A stretch of 64,000 nucleotides of DNA from Elymus sibiricus (GCA_039707655.1 CM077676.1:375786114-375850113), one strand, 5' to 3'. Positions 11,173 to 23,513 are shown, counted from the stretch's first letter. Program-made: numbers and translations. The notes: generated by a model from the sequence alone, not told the origin.

Positions 11173-12424
11173 TTATTGTTCGCTGGTCTCATCATCGTCC
11201 TCTTCGTCACTTCCATCATCTTCCTCTTTCTTGTCTCGGCCTCTAGCAGGCTTCTCTTTCTGTTGTTTGGCCTTGCCGCGGCGGCCTCCTCGACCACCAC
11301 GGCCCTTTTTGCCGGACCCACCGGTACCATCTTGACCCTTCTCTTTGTCACGCTTTTCGTATTCAGCTTTCTGTTTCTCAACAAGGTGCTCGACTTGTCG
11401 GCATTCTTGGAGATCATGGCCCTTGGTACGGTGAATCTTGCAATATGGCCCAGCAGACTTGCCGGCCTTCTCATTCGCCGCAGCCTCCTGGCAAGCGGTG
11501 CATATAGCTGCCTCCTTGCCGAAGCTCTCAGTCTTGGCTTTCTTGGCAGGCTCAGAGTTGCTGGAGCCTTCGACAGCCATGACAGTCTTGCCTTTGCGCT
11601 TCCTGTTGCGCTTTCGGCCTTTCTTCCTCGGGGTGGCAGCATCATCGTCCTCAGAATCTACCTCGGCACCAGCATCCTCCCCGGGAAGCCTTCTTCCTTC
11701 CTCAGCACGTGCACACTTATCCACCAACGTATAGAGCTCATTGACGGTCTTGGGCAACTTGACGTTCATTTTCTCCTGCATCCTCCAATTGCACATTCAT
11801 GTGAAAGGCGGCAATGACGGCCGCGGGGTGCACATCTGGAATGTTGCGGTGCACACGGCTGAACCTCTGGATATACTTGCGCAAAGTTTCACCATCTCTT
11901 TGCGGGATCACCTGTAGGTCGCTGGGCTGTCCAGGGGCCTTGTGGCCTCCGGTAAAGGCACCAACGAACTCATTGCAGAGATCTGACCACAAAGAAATGG
12001 AGTTCTCCAGCAAGTTCATCAGCCAAGATCTCACGTTGGGCTTCAGTACCAACGGGAAGTAATTGGCGAGGATCTTCTCATCTCTTCCTCCGGCAACTTG
12101 CACGGCAATCGTGTAAATGCCCAGAAACTCTGCCGGATTCAGCTTGTCGTCGTACTTCTCTGGTACTTCTGGCTTGAAGGCCCGGACAGACGGCCATCGG
12201 ACTTGCCGCAGCTCGCGGGTGAAAGCAGGACACCCAACCTCGTAAGGTAGATATCCGCCAACCCCTAGCGCAGGCTCATCAACGATGGGACCGTTACGCG
12301 CGTCGGATTGACGGCGTGCCTCCCGGCGCCGTTCGATGGTGGTGCGGGCGTCTTCTGCCCGCCTATCTCGCAGCACTTGCCGCTGGTCTTGTCGTGCTCG
12401 CGGATCCGAAGAGGCCATCGACAC
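11173..12424 (-). pseudogene. Tat-like gag (central and nucleocapsid part)
   Basis: Retrotransposon gag domain (YDDKLNPAEFLGIYTIAVQ ... WLMNLLENSISLWSDLCNEF ... YIQRFSRVH) in 11738-12424. A 1-nt frameshift follows at about 11787-11795, after which NWRMQEKMNVKLPKTVNEL and a zinc-knuckle-like YCKIHRTKGHDLQEC continue to 11173. Long Lys/Arg-rich basic stretches follow the knuckle. Gag packages RNA in the particle. Confidence 0.85.
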
Positions 12425-12478
12425 TTCGTTGGGCTTGAAAGGTCGTCGAGCTTGCTGCGGTTGTTGGCGTTGCTGCTG

Positions 12479-13330
12479 TTAAGACTGTTGCCACTGAGGT
12501 GATTGCACCGTTAGCGTAGTACCATCAACGCGACCACCAGCTGGAGCTGCTGGTGCTGTTTGCGGACGCCGTGAGGGCTCCACTTGCTGTGATTTACTGG
12601 CCTCGGCAAAGCCAATCAAGCTCAGGATGGTGGCTTTCCACTCATCCATCTTCTCTGTCGCTGGAGGGAAGTTCAGCAGCATCTGGGCTCGCGCCATTGC
12701 TTCTGCCGCTGTGGCTGGCATGGCCAGAAGCGAAGAGCGCGACATCGCTCTACTCCTAGCGGAGCCAGCAGGAGCACCATCGCGGTCTTGCTGCCACGGC
12801 ACATGATCAGCGGTGGGTCGCCGTGGCGGAGGCGGTGCCTGAGGATCTTGGATTTGATCAACAGGAGTCTTGCCGTGAGGTCGCTGCTGCCCGGAGTCGT
12901 TGGCGCCGCTCGGGGCTGTTCCGCGCCCGTTGTGTGGCGTCTGTCCCGAAGCTGCATCCTTGGATGCCGCCGCGGTGGGATCTCGGCTCGCGCCGGCCCG
13001 GGCGTTGCCGCTCCGGTGGCTGCGTTCGTCGGCGCGGCGAGGAGGAGGAGGAAGGAGAGGTCGTCCGTCCGCTCCGCCCGCGCTATCGCAGCTCCGTTCG
13101 CCAGAGGATCGAGGATGTCGACTGCCTCCAGTGCGCTCGTCTCCTGTGCCGACCGCGGTGGGCGTGGCGACCGCGCCGCCTGCGCTGGTGGTGCCAACCG
13201 CGGTATCCGCGCCGCCTGCGGATGCGTGCGGGGTGGCCGTCATCGTGATGCCCTTCTTCTTGGGCGCCATCAACGACGAGGAGGACGACGAGGAAGTCAA
13301 TGAAGATGATGAAGAAGACGTGCAATCCAC
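12479..13330 (-). pseudogene. Tat-like gag N-terminal extension
   Basis: Begins shortly after the primer-binding site. Low-complexity Ser, Ala, Gly, Pro and Arg-rich sequence, ending in QSPQWQQS before a TAA (12479-12481) that is in frame with the following gag part. The neighbouring codons are a Gln run, so the TAA probably came from CAA. The plus-strand ORFs opposite are GC-driven shadows. Confidence 0.65.
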
Positions 13331-13355
13331 TGATCAAGGTTCGCGCAAGCGACGT

Positions 13356-13374
13356 CCCCCTACCTGGTGCGCCA
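13356..13374 (-). promoter_or_regulatory. primer-binding site of Tat-like element
   Basis: Minus strand TGGCGCACCAGGTAGGGGG begins 4 bp after the 5' LTR end. Position and the TGG start fit a tRNA-primed PBS; the tRNA was not identified. Confidence 0.75.
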
Positions 13375-13378
13375 AAGA

Positions 13379-14229
13379 TGTCGTGGGTACGACCATCTAT
13401 GGGGCCATCTAGCCCCTTGTGGTTCAGCAAGGGGGATCAACGTGCACAAAGAGCATGAACAATGGAAGACGCAAGGGATTTACCCAGGTTCGGGCCGCTG
13501 AGAAGTGTAAAACCCTACTCTTGCTTTTGGTGTATTGGATGTATGAAAGCACGAATACAGAGAGCGCTTCTCCCGGCAAGGTGCGGACAGTGCTGCTACG
13601 CGAGACGTGCAAGTGTTTGAAAAGGGGGTCCGAATCCCTCTAACTGTTGCCTTGGCCCTCCTTTTATAGCTCAAGGGGTCACCACAGTGGCAAAACAGTA
13701 ATTACATAACGATTAGATAGCAAACAGTGCTATCATACCTAACTCTGCCAGTTTAGGACAAAAGCATAAAATGCACCGTTAGGTGTCATGTGGAGAGGTA
13801 GCCCCGGCAAGGTTTCTGCACCGCTTGCCCAGCTACCTCGTATTATGCTGACACGCCTCCTGGACGGGTGTCATTAGAGGCAAATCCTGTCCTAGTGTGC
13901 TGACACATGCCCGACAAGCCTTACCAACCAACCTGCGTGGTCGACACCTCATCCACTAGCGAGCACCTGTCCGGTGAGGTGGAGTGGTGGAGCGCTGGAG
14001 GGCTGGCAGAAGCTTGTCGGGTCTTCACCTTGCCGGTTCATCCTTGCCGGCAAGGAATGTCTTCATCTTCGATACTAGTTGAGTGTTTGCTGATGTTTTG
14101 TCTTGAGCTTCTCCCCAGTGGCTTCCGCAACTGGGTTCTGAGTCTTGGTCTTGGAGGTCCCCGGCAAAGCTTGGCCGGCAAGGAAGCCGCTACTGTCTGT
14201 ATAAAATACCCATGTTTTATACACCGACA
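13379..14229 (-). repeat. 5' LTR of Tat-like element
   Basis: 851 bp, with minus-strand TATAAAAGG at 13660-13668 as promoter of gag-pol. Two short deletions relative to the other LTR lie in its part near 14010 and 14200. The TSD TTACC follows at 14230-14234. Confidence 0.9.
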
Positions 14230-14432
14230 TTACCGCCGAGGGATTGACAACCCCTTGTTTGCGTTGGGTGCAAGGATTTGTTGTTTTGTGTGCAGGTGCT
14301 GTTAACGAGGTGTTGCGTGATTCTCCTACTGGATTGATAACCTTGGTTTCATAACTGAGGGAAATACTTATCTCTACTGTACTGCATCTCCCTTCCTCTT
14401 CAGGGAATTACCAACGCAGGTCACAAGTAGCA
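14230..14432 (+). mobile_element. Athila-like LTR, right part (after the nested element)
   Basis: Colinear with 20921-21119: GATTGACAACCC...GGTGCTGTT...CTACTGGATTGATAACC...ACAAGTAGCA. It ends in CA at 14432. No canonical primer-binding site follows; the sequence goes straight into ACATCATCAAAATC, so the PBS is probably deleted. Confidence 0.8.
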
Positions 14433-14582
14433 GACATCATCAAAATCTATCAAGTACCTTCGCATAAAAGATCAATCACTTGCATTTACTTTATTTGCCT
14501 TTTATTTGAATTTGCCTCTTGTTTTCATCTCCCCTACTTCTAATTTTTTTTACAAAAACACAAAAATATTGTATTTGCTTGT

Positions 14583-15262
14583 TTGCTAATTTACTTGCTC
14601 TGTCGCGATGTCTTAAAAAATACAAAATTGTGTGACTTTTCCAATACTAATAATAATGATTTTATTAGTACTCCTATTGCTCCTCCCGCCACTACTGCGG
14701 AGTCATGTGACATTAATGCTGTCTTGCTTAATCTTGTTATGAAAGAACAATTTTCCGGTAGTCCTAATGAAGATGTTGCATCCCATCTAATTACTTTCGT
14801 TGAACTTTGTGATATGCAAAAGAAGAAAGATGTGGATAATGATATTTTCAAATTAAAATTATTTCCGTTCTCACTACGGGATCGTGCTAAAACTTGGTTT
14901 TCATCCTTGCCTAGAAATAGTATTGATTCATGGGATAAATGTAAGGATGCTTTCATTACTAAGTATATTTTCCTCCCGCTAAGATTATTTCTTTAAGAAA
15001 TCAAATTATGAATTTTAAGCAACTTGAGCATGAACATGTTGCACAATCTTGGGAGAGAATGAAATTAATGATAAGAAATTGCCCAACTCATGGTTTGAAT
15101 TTATGGATGATCATACAAAAAAATTATATGGGACTAAACTTTGTTTCTAGAAATTTGCTAGACTCTGCCGCAGGTGGTACTTTTATGGAAATTACATTGG
15201 GAGAATCTACAAAACTCCTAGATAATATTATGGAAAATTATTCTCAATGGCACACTAAATGA
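14583..15262 (+). pseudogene. Athila-like gag, N-terminal part
   Basis: Gag domain: FSGSPNEDVASHLITF ... FSLRDRAKTWFSSLP ... SWDKCKDAFITKY. A frameshift near 14980 moves the reading into the frame of 15008-15262 (QLEHEHVAQSWERMK...), which ends at TGA 15260-15262; the same frame continues afterwards. The coding part follows the LTR closely, as expected. Confidence 0.8.
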
Positions 15263-15307
15263 ACTCCAACTGGTAAGAAGGTAAATTCTGTTGAAGAAAT
15301 TAATACT

Positions 15308-15931
15308 TTGAGTGATAAGATGGATGCTCTATTGAAATTGGTTGCTAGTAAAAATTCTCATATTGATCCTAATGATGTGCCATTGTCTACCTTGATTGAG
15401 AAAAATAATGATGCTATTGATGTGAATTTTGTCTCTAGAAATAATTTCAACAATAATGCTTATAGGGGTAATTTCAAGGCTAGACCGTTTCCCGGAAATT
15501 CCTCTAATAATTATGGCAATCCTTATGGTAATTCTTATAATAATAATAATAGGATGCCCTCTGATCTTGAAAGTAATATTAAAGAATTTATTAGTTCGCA
15601 AAAGAATTTCAATGCTACGATAGAAGAAAAATTGAATAGAGTTGATGAATTGGCTAGGAACATGGAAAGAATTGCTCATGATGTGGAAAATCTCAAGACT
15701 AAAATTTTGTCATCCAAGCATGATATAAATGAGTCTATTAAAGCTATCTATGTCTCCATTAATGAAAGTAAAGAAAAGACCGCTAGGTTGAGAGCTAAGC
15801 GAGAATTTCTAGAAAAAGCGATTCCACCCGGTTTCTATCGTAGTAATGATGAAGATATTAAAATGATTGGTGTCACTCCTATTGAATCATTATTTAGTAA
15901 CATAAAACTTGATGAAAAGGGGACTGTATAA
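15308..15931 (+). pseudogene. Athila-like gag, C-terminal part
   Basis: Same frame as the previous segment, separated only by a TGA. Asn/Tyr/Gly-rich stretch (about residues 45-85) followed by a predicted coiled coil (EEKLNRVDELARNMERI...). Ends at TAA 15929-15931. Confidence 0.7.
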
Positions 15932-15964
15932 GAGTCAACTTTAGATAGAAGGAGTCCCACTTGC

Positions 15965-16696
15965 TTGGAGGGTGATAATCTTGATCATAAAAATGAAAAA
16001 AGTTGGTTTGGAGAGATCAAAACTTTAAATAGTAATGCACCCACTACTTTGGATTATAAGGACTTTAATTATGATAGTTGTTCTTTGATTGAGTGTATTT
16101 CCTTGTTGCAATCCATGATTAATTCACCAAATGCATATGAACAAAATAAAGCTTTCACTAAACACATTGTAGAAGCCATGATGAAAGCACATGAAGAAAA
16201 GCTTGAGTTGGAAGTATCAATTCCCAGAAAATTACAAGATGAATGGGAACCTACTATTAAATTAAAAATTAAAGATTATGAATGTAATGCTCTTTGTGAT
16301 CTTGGTGCTAGCATTTCCACTATACCAAAGTCTTTGTGTGATGTGCTAGGTCTCACCGACATGGATCCTTGTTCCCTTAATTTGCATCTTGCGGATTCCA
16401 CTATTAAAAAGCCATTGGGTAGAATAAATGATGTGCTTATTATTACAAATAGAAATTATGTGCCCATGGACTTTATTGTTCTTGACATTGAATGCAATCC
16501 TTCTTGCCCCATAATACTTGGTAGGCCTTTTGTTCGAACTATTGGTGCTATTATTGATATGAAAGAAGGTAATATAAGATTTCAATTTCCACTAAAGAAA
16601 GGGATGGAACACTTCCCTAGAAAAAGAATTAAAGCACCTTATGAATCCATTATGAGGTCCACTTATGGAATTAACTTGAAGGATGACAACACTTGA
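15965..16696 (+). pseudogene. Athila-like aspartic protease
   Basis: Retropepsin-like domain with NALCDLGASISTIP as the active-site region and CPIILGRPFVRT downstream. In frame with the gag C-terminal part, separated by one stop. After the TGA at 16694-16696 there is no RT, RNase H or integrase before the 3' LTR, so this copy, and probably its family, depends on other elements for polymerase. Confidence 0.82.
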
Positions 16697-19571
16697 AACT
16701 ATGCATTATGCCAAGCTAGGGGCATAAAACAATAGCGCTTCTTGGGAGGCAACCCAATGAACAAAATAAATTTTGGCTTTTACCTTCTATTTTTGAGTGT
16801 TTGCATGATTATAGCTTCTGTTATGATTGTGTTTTTATGTTTTAATTAGTGTTTGTGCCAAGTAATGCCTTTGGGATGATTTGGAAAATAGTATGATAGA
16901 TGCTGTTTGAAAATACAAACTTTTTCGTCCAGTGCTTGAATTTCTAATTTTCTCTGGCGTGTCAAAACCTTCTGAGTTTTTTACACAGTATTGATATATG
17001 AATTTACCACGTTTTCCTAATTTTTCAGAATTTTTGGAGTTACAGAAGTATGACCATAATTCAGATCTTTACAGACTGTTCTGTTTTAGACAGATTCTGT
17101 TTTTGTTGCATAGTTCGCTTATTTTGATGAATCTATGGATCGTATCGGGGGGTATGCGTCATGGAGAAGTTGGAGTACAGTAGAATTATGCCAATATTAA
17201 ATATGAATCAATTTACTACAGTACCTAAAGTTTAAGATTTATTTGTTATACTAACGGATCTCACGAGGTTTCTGTTGAGTTTTGTGTGCTGAAGTTTTCA
17301 AGTTTTGGGTGAGACTACGATGGATAAAGGAATAAGGAGCGGCAAGATCCTAAGCTTGGGGATGCCCAAGGCACCCCAAGGTAATATTCAAGGAAGACTC
17401 AAGCGTCTAAGCTTGGGGATGCCCCAGAAGGCATCCCCTCTTTCGTCTACAATCTATCGGTAACTCACTTGGAGCTATATTTTTATTCATCACATGATAT
17501 GTGTTTCACTTGGAGCGTCTTATGATATAGTTTGTTTGCTTTTGTTTGATTTTTAGTTTGTCACAATCATCTTTGCTGAACACACCTTTTTGAGAGGGAC
17601 ACACATTATTCGTGATTTGTTAGAATACTCTATGTGCTTCACTTATATCTTTTGAGCTAGGCAGTTGCTCTAGTGCTTCACTTATATCTTTTAGAGCACG
17701 GCGGTGGTTTTATTTTAAAGAAATAGTTGCACTCTCATGCTTCACTTATATCTTTTTGAGAGTCTCGTGATAGCAATGGTAATATGCACGGGTTATGAAT
17801 TTGGTCTTGATATGATAGGTATTCAAGAGGGATATAATAAAAAAATTCATGTAGATCACTGAATATGATAAGTTTGATTCCTTGCAATAGTTTTGCGATA
17901 TTAAGATGGTAATATGTGGGAGGTATTAGTAGATAATTGTGGTTTAGTAAGAATATTGGTGTTAAGGTTTGTGATTCCCGAAGCATGCACGTATGATCCG
18001 TCGTTATGCTATGAAAATGGAGCATGATTTATTATTGATTGTCCTCCTTTGTGTGGCGGTCGGGGGCGCGCGATGGTTAACTCCTACCAACCTCCCCCCT
18101 AGGGGCATGCATAGTAGTACTTTGCTTCGAGGGCTAATAAACTTTCGCAATAAGTATGTGAGTTCTTTATGACTAATGTGAGTCCATGGATTATACGCAC
18201 TCTCACCCTTCCGCAATTTGCTAGCCTCTTCGGTACCGTGCATTGCCCTTTCTCACATCGAGAGTTGGTGCAAACTTCGCCGGTGCATCCAAACCCCGTG
18301 ATATGATACGCTCTATCACACATAAGCCTCTTTATATCTTCCTCAAAAAAGCCACCATACCTACCTATCATGGCATTTCCATAGCCATTCCGAGATATAT
18401 TGCCATGCAACTTCCACCGTTCCGTTTTTATGACATACATCATCATTGTCATATTACTTTGCATGATCATATAGCTGACATAGTATTTGTGGCTCAGCCA
18501 CCGTTCATCATTGTTATACATGTTACGCTAGCATCATTGCACATCCTGGTACACTGCCAGAGGCATTCATATAGAGTCATATTTTTGTTCTAGTATCGAG
18601 TTGTAATGTTGAGTTGTAAGTAAATAGAGGTGTGATGATCATCATTATTAGAGCATTGTCCCAGTGAGGAAAGAATGGTGGAGATTAATGAGTCCTCAAA
18701 AAAGTGGGGATGAGGTCCATGAGACCGTTCTAAAAAAAAGAGGCAAAAAAGAGCCATGAAAAAAAATGAGAGAAAAAGAGAGAAGGCGCAATGTTACTAT
18801 CCTTTTCCACACTTGTGCTTTAGAGTAGCACCATGTTTTTCATATAGAGAGTCTCCTATTTTGTCACTTTCATATACTAGTGGGAATTTTTCATTATAGA
18901 ACTTGGCTTGTATATTCCGATGACGGGCTTCCTCAAATGCCCGAGGTCTTCATGAGCAAGCAAGTTGGATGCACACCCACTTAGTTTTCATGTTGAGCTT
19001 TCATACACTTATAGCTCTTAGTGCATCCGTTGCATGGCAATCCCTACTCCTCGCATTGACATCAATTGATGGGCATCTCCATAGCCCGTTGATTAGCCTC
19101 GTCGATGTGAGACTATCTTCTTATTTTTGACTTCCCCTTATTGATCTCTACCACCACACTCTATTCCGTCCCATAGTGATATATCCATGGCTTGCGCTCA
19201 TGTATTGAGTGGGATTTGAAAAAGCTGAAGCGCGTTAAAAAGTATGAACCAATTGCTTGGCTAAAACCGGGGTTGTTCATGATAAATATTTTGTGTTAAG
19301 AAGATGGAGCATGACAGGATTATATGATTTTGTAGGGATAACATTCTTTAGCATTTTTATTTTGAATGGCATGATTGTTTATTAGTATGCCTGAGTATTG
19401 ATGTCTTTATATCAAATTATAGACTATTGCTTTGAATCATTCGGATCTTATTATTCATACCGTAAGAGAAAGATTACATGATGAAACATGATAGGTAGCA
19501 TTCCACATCAAAAATTCTGTTTTTATCATTTACCTACTCGAGGACGAACAGGGATTAAGCTTGGGGATGCT
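16697..19571 (+). mobile_element. Athila-like internal untranslated region
   Basis: Non-coding, AT-rich. Contains the GGGAGGCAACCCAATGAA block, two AAGCTTGGGGATGCC blocks (about 17353 and 17408) with flanking GGCATCCCC, and ends in the polypurine-like AGGGATTAAGCTTGGGGATGCT. ORFs at 18004-18593 lie on both strands and show no recognisable domain. Confidence 0.75.
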
Positions 19572-21119
19572 TGATACGTCTCCAACGTATCTATAATTTT
19601 TGATTGTTCCATGCTATTATAGTATCAATCTTGGATGTTTTTATATGCAATTATATATCATTTTTTGGGACTAACCTATTAACCTAGTGCCCAGTGCCAG
19701 TTGCTGTTTTCTGCTTGTTTTTGGCTTTTCAGAGAATCTGTACCAAACGAAGTCCAAATGCCACGAAATTTTTTGGAGATTTTGTTTTGGACAAAAGAGA
19801 CCTTGGAAGCTTCGGGAGGAGGCCAGAAGCCTCATGGAGGCTTCACAAGGCAACTGGGCGCGCCCGGGGGGCGCCGTGTTGCCTTGTGGGGCCCACGTGA
19901 CTCCGTTTGACCTAATTCCACTTCTATAAATTCACAAATATTGGGAAACCATCAAAGAGCCAGAAGAGAAAACCTTTCCGCCGCCGCAAGCCTCTGTTCT
20001 TCCATGATCACATCTAGAGGCCTTTTCCGGTACTCTGCCGGAGGGGGAATCGATCACGGAGGGCTTCTACATCAACCTTGCTGCCCTTCTGATGATGTGT
20101 GAGTAGTTTACCACAGACCTACGGGTCCATAGCTAGTAGCTAGATGGCTTCTTCTCTCTCTTTGATCTTCAATACCATGTTCTCCTTGATGTTCTTGGAG
20201 TTCTATCCGATGTAATCTTCTTTTGCGGTGTGTTTGTTGGGATCCGATGAATTGTGAGTTTATGATCAGATTATTCATGAGAAATATTTGAGTCTTCTCT
20301 GAACTCTTTTATGCATGATTAAATATAGCTTTATATTTCTCTCCGATCTATCGATTTGGTTTGGCCTACTAGATTGATTTATCTTTCAATGGGAGAGGTG
20401 CTTTGTGATGGGTTCAGTCTTGCGGTGCTCAATCCCAGTGACAGAAGGGGACATGACACGTATTTGTATTGTTGCCATTAAGAATAAAAAGATGAGGTTT
20501 ATTCATATTGCTTGAATTTGCTTCTCTACATCATGTCATCTTACTTAAGGCGTTACTCTATTTTTATTAACTTAATACTCTAGATGCATGCTAGATAGCG
20601 GTCGATGAGTGGAGTAATAGTAGTAGATGCAGGCAGGAGTCGGTCTACTTGTCTCGGACGTGATGCCTATATACATGATCATTGCCATGAATCCTTCATA
20701 ATTATTTGCTTTTCTATCAATTGCCCAACAGTAATTTGTTTACCCACCGTATGTTTCTGTGCTCGAGAGAGAAGCCTCTAGTGAAAACTATGGCCCCCGG
20801 GTCTATCTTTATCATATTAAAAACCTAAAAATACCTTGCTGCAATTTATTTACTTTTATTTTTATTAGTATTTTAGTTTATCTATTTATCTCTATCAGAC
20901 TTAATCCTTGCAAGTAACCGCTAAGAGGATTGACAACCCTCTTATTCGCGTTGGGTGCAAGTGTTTGCTTTTCTGTGTGTAGGTGCTGTTCACTGGATCT
21001 TGCTTGGTTCTCCTACTGGATTGATAACCTTGGTTCTTAACTGAGGGAAATACTTATCTCTACTGTACTGCATCATCCTCTCCTCTTCGGGGAAATACCA
21101 ACGCGGACTACAAGTAGCA
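19572..21119 (+). repeat. 3' LTR of Athila-like element
   Basis: 1548 bp, starts TGATACGTCTCCAACGTATC, ends ACAAGTAGCA. A TATA-like CTATAAATTCAC lies near 19924. The element inserted into the gag of another Gypsy element, whose reading frame starts abruptly at 21120. Confidence 0.85.
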
Positions 21120-21469
21120 GTCCCCTGGAAATTCTTGATGAAGCGCTCCTTCAACTCTTGCCAGGTGTTAATGGAATTTGCAGGTAAATTTTTCAACCAA
21201 GTACGCGTTGGACCTTCTAACATGAGGGGTAGATAATGTGCATAGACAGCATCGCTGGCTTCCATCAGATCCATAGCGAGCTCATAGCTTTCGATCCACT
21301 CGGCCGGCTCCAAATCGGCTGTGTAATTAGGAACCTTGCAGGGACCCTTAAAGTCCAAGGGCATCCGTGCATCTCGTAATGCCGGGACCAAACATGGAGT
21401 CCCAATAGTTCGGCCTGTGATGCCATTGGTGCGGACTGCTAGTTGGGCTGAGGCGGGTGGGAGTTGCAC
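21120..21469 (-). pseudogene. Gypsy gag fragment
   Basis: Retrotransposon gag domain: MPLDFKGPCKVPNYTADL, PAEWIESYELAMDL, RTWLKNLPANSINTWQELKE, FIKNFQGT. The frame runs into Athila LTR sequence at 21119, which marks the disruption point. Confidence 0.8.
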
Positions 21470-22686
21470 AATGGGTTGAACATACGATGTTCCTGCGTTC
21501 CCCGCCTCTAACCCTCGTAAAGCACGAGCAGCGTCAACGATTGCCTGTGCGTTTGGGATTTCGAGCTGTGGCTGATTCGGAGGTGACTGCCGAACCCTTC
21601 TTCGCTATGCACTGCTGGAGACTGCTGGTGACTCTGCGTGCCGGCTCCTACTGCGGCTTGGATGAGGGGTAGAGTGCAGCCGATGTTGACTATGGGAGTA
21701 ATTTGCCTGCTAAGTTACTGCTGTCTTCAGCATCTCGATGGCGTTCCTAGCCTCAATCTGAATAGGATTGTTTCCTTCAATCGGAATCGCCGCTAAGTTA
21801 TGGGTCGCCGCCAACATATTATCTACTGGGTTGGAATAATGTCCAATTGGGGTCTGAAAACAGCGAGGCGGCAACTGTTGTTGCTATTGGTTCTGTGGCA
21901 GCGGCTGAACCGGCGGCTGCCGCTGAGCCGGTGACTATTGCTGAATTGGCGGCTGTTGCTGAGCCAGCTGCTGCAACGGGGGCCCGTCTGGGGACACAAC
22001 GCCAGCCCCCGGGTTTACCGGAGCAGACGGATCACACGGCGTGCAAAACAGCTGAGTTGGCACAATATGGGCTGGAAGCCGGCTCTGGTGCCTCCTCTGG
22101 TGAACCACATCCGACTCGCTCTGACGATGGCAAAGATAAAGGGCATCTGCCTCCACGCGCTGCGTTTCCTCAGCGATGCGAGCCTGTGTTTCCGCCATAC
22201 GGGTGTTCTCTGCGTTGATATCCTCCTGGATCTTGGTCAGCTGCTCGTGACACTTGGTAATTTCTGCATTACGTGCCGCAACGTTCTCCGCCGTCACTGG
22301 CTCTGCCAACAGAGTCCCGAGGGTGGCCATCATCTCGGAGAGCGCCTGTGCCTTGGTTTTCTGAGCACCGGCGGCACCTGAGCCGGTCGCACCCGAGCCG
22401 GCAAGGGTAAGGTTCTGTCCTGCCGCCAGATCCGTCGGGTCATGTAGACCACAGCAAAACGAGCCGGCTCGTGGGACTCCGGAAAAACTTCGTCATCGGA
22501 GTGACCTCCCAACTTGCCATCAAATAGAGGACAAATTGATTCAGTCTCCCCCATCGATGACTCGCCATCAGAATAAGCGAGCGTGTCATCGCCATATACT
22601 GAATTTTTTGACAGGCCACCCCCTGGGTGAAACCCACAAAGGCATGTGTCCGGCCGGCTCTCGGCGGGCCGGGTCTTGCCTGGCAA
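21470..22686 (-). pseudogene. Gypsy gag N-terminal / leader region, degenerate
   Basis: Fragments in two frames. 21935-22333 encodes an Ala/Glu/Gln-rich stretch likely to form a coiled coil (AETQARIAEETQRVEADAL) followed by a Pro-rich part; 22330-22686 and 22440-23015 are alternative frames of the leader. No single intact frame is seen. Confidence 0.5.
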
Positions 22687-22939
22687 GGACTGGCGCGGCG
22701 GGCTGACTCGGTGTTAGAGACGACATACAACCCGGCAGCTGACTCGCCGATGACGCCGATGAAGACATGGATCTTGCCGAAGGGGACCCGGTACCCGTAC
22801 TCGATTGAGTCGGCCTCGGGGCCCCAGCCAGAATCGTCGATGTAGAGCTTGCCACGGTGACTCCTGGTCATCTGAACGATTGTGTATCCCTCGATCCCTG
22901 AAGGAGCTCCCGCCAAGAACTCAACTCCACCGTGCGCTG

Positions 22940-22958
22940 GCCCCACGGTGGGCGCCAA
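22940..22958 (-). promoter_or_regulatory. primer-binding site of the truncated Gypsy element
   Basis: Minus strand TGGCGCCCACCGTGGGGCC follows the LTR end (CGACA) with one or two bases between. The TGGCGCC start is common among Gypsy PBS sequences. Confidence 0.75.
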
Positions 22959-22959
22959 C

Positions 22960-23513
22960 TGTCGTGGTTTTGTCACGGCAGATGTCCTTGTGAAAGGACT
23001 TAGTCGTGAGGCCATCGCAGTTGCGTGGAAGCTTGAACGGGGTTGAACGGAAAAGAGGGAGACGGATTTACCCAGGTTCGGCCCCTCACGATGGAGGCAA
23101 AAGCCTACTCCTGCTTGATTGCTATTGCTTTGGATCTCGATTACAAGGGTGCGGAATCGCTAACCTAGCTCTCGAGAGATTGCAACTTAGTCTTTTTGTC
23201 CCAGGCGCTTCCCTTTATATAATAGGTGGAGCCCTTAGGTTTACATGAGAGCCCGGGTCATAGTCATAACCCGTGTCCTAATCTAACTCTTGCATACACA
23301 TTGCCTTACTAAAAAACTTCCTCCTGGGCCTCCCTTACGAGCCGGCCCATGAAGCTTGGGAGAGCCGGCCTTCACGCCGTGTCTTCTTGCTCACATGATC
23401 AACCCGCCTTTCCTGACTCCAGAAGGCCAGCAAAGACATGACCCACAAGCCGCTAGGCCTTGGGCCGGGTCATGGCTTTTGCCAGGTCTCAACCGTTGGT
23501 GATATCCCCAATA
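22960..23513 (-). repeat. 5' LTR of the truncated Gypsy element
   Basis: Plus-strand view starts TGTCGTGGTTTTGTCACGG and ends near GGTGATATCCCCAATA. A minus-strand TATATAAAG box lies at about 23212-23223. The far terminus is slightly damaged (CCCCAATA rather than CA-ended), so the end is approximate. Confidence 0.7.

Larger units (their letters stand above)
3786..14229 (-). mobile_element. complete Tat-like Ty3/Gypsy retrotransposon nested in the Athila LTR
   Basis: Two LTRs (3786-4665 and 13379-14229) beginning TGTCGTGGG and ending CACCGACA enclose 8.7 kb. A 5-bp TSD, TTACC, is seen at 3781-3785 and 14230-14234. Coding order on the minus strand is gag, protease, RT, RNase H, integrase, which is the Gypsy order, and an extra gene sits antisense between integrase and the 3' LTR, an arrangement known for the Tat lineage. 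By hand count the LTRs differ at about 23 positions in ~850 (about 2.7%) plus two small deletions; at a commonly used grass LTR rate that is on the order of one million years. Gag-pol carries many stops and one frameshift, so the copy is not autonomous now. Confidence 0.92.
21120..23513 (-). mobile_element. 5' part of a second minus-strand Gypsy element (truncated)
   Basis: In element order: LTR (22960-23513), PBS, leader/N-terminal gag, and gag domain cut at 21120 by the Athila array. Only the 5' end is present here; the rest should lie left of the window if the Athila array is a simple insertion. Confidence 0.75.

Noticed and set aside
12788..13412. Overlapping plus-strand ORFs of up to 171 codons
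   Set aside because: They are GC-driven shadows opposite the gag N-terminal extension of the Tat-like element.
18004..18593. ORFs of 116-140 codons on both strands
   Set aside because: They lie in the untranslated part of the Athila-like element and show no recognisable protein; possibly chance.
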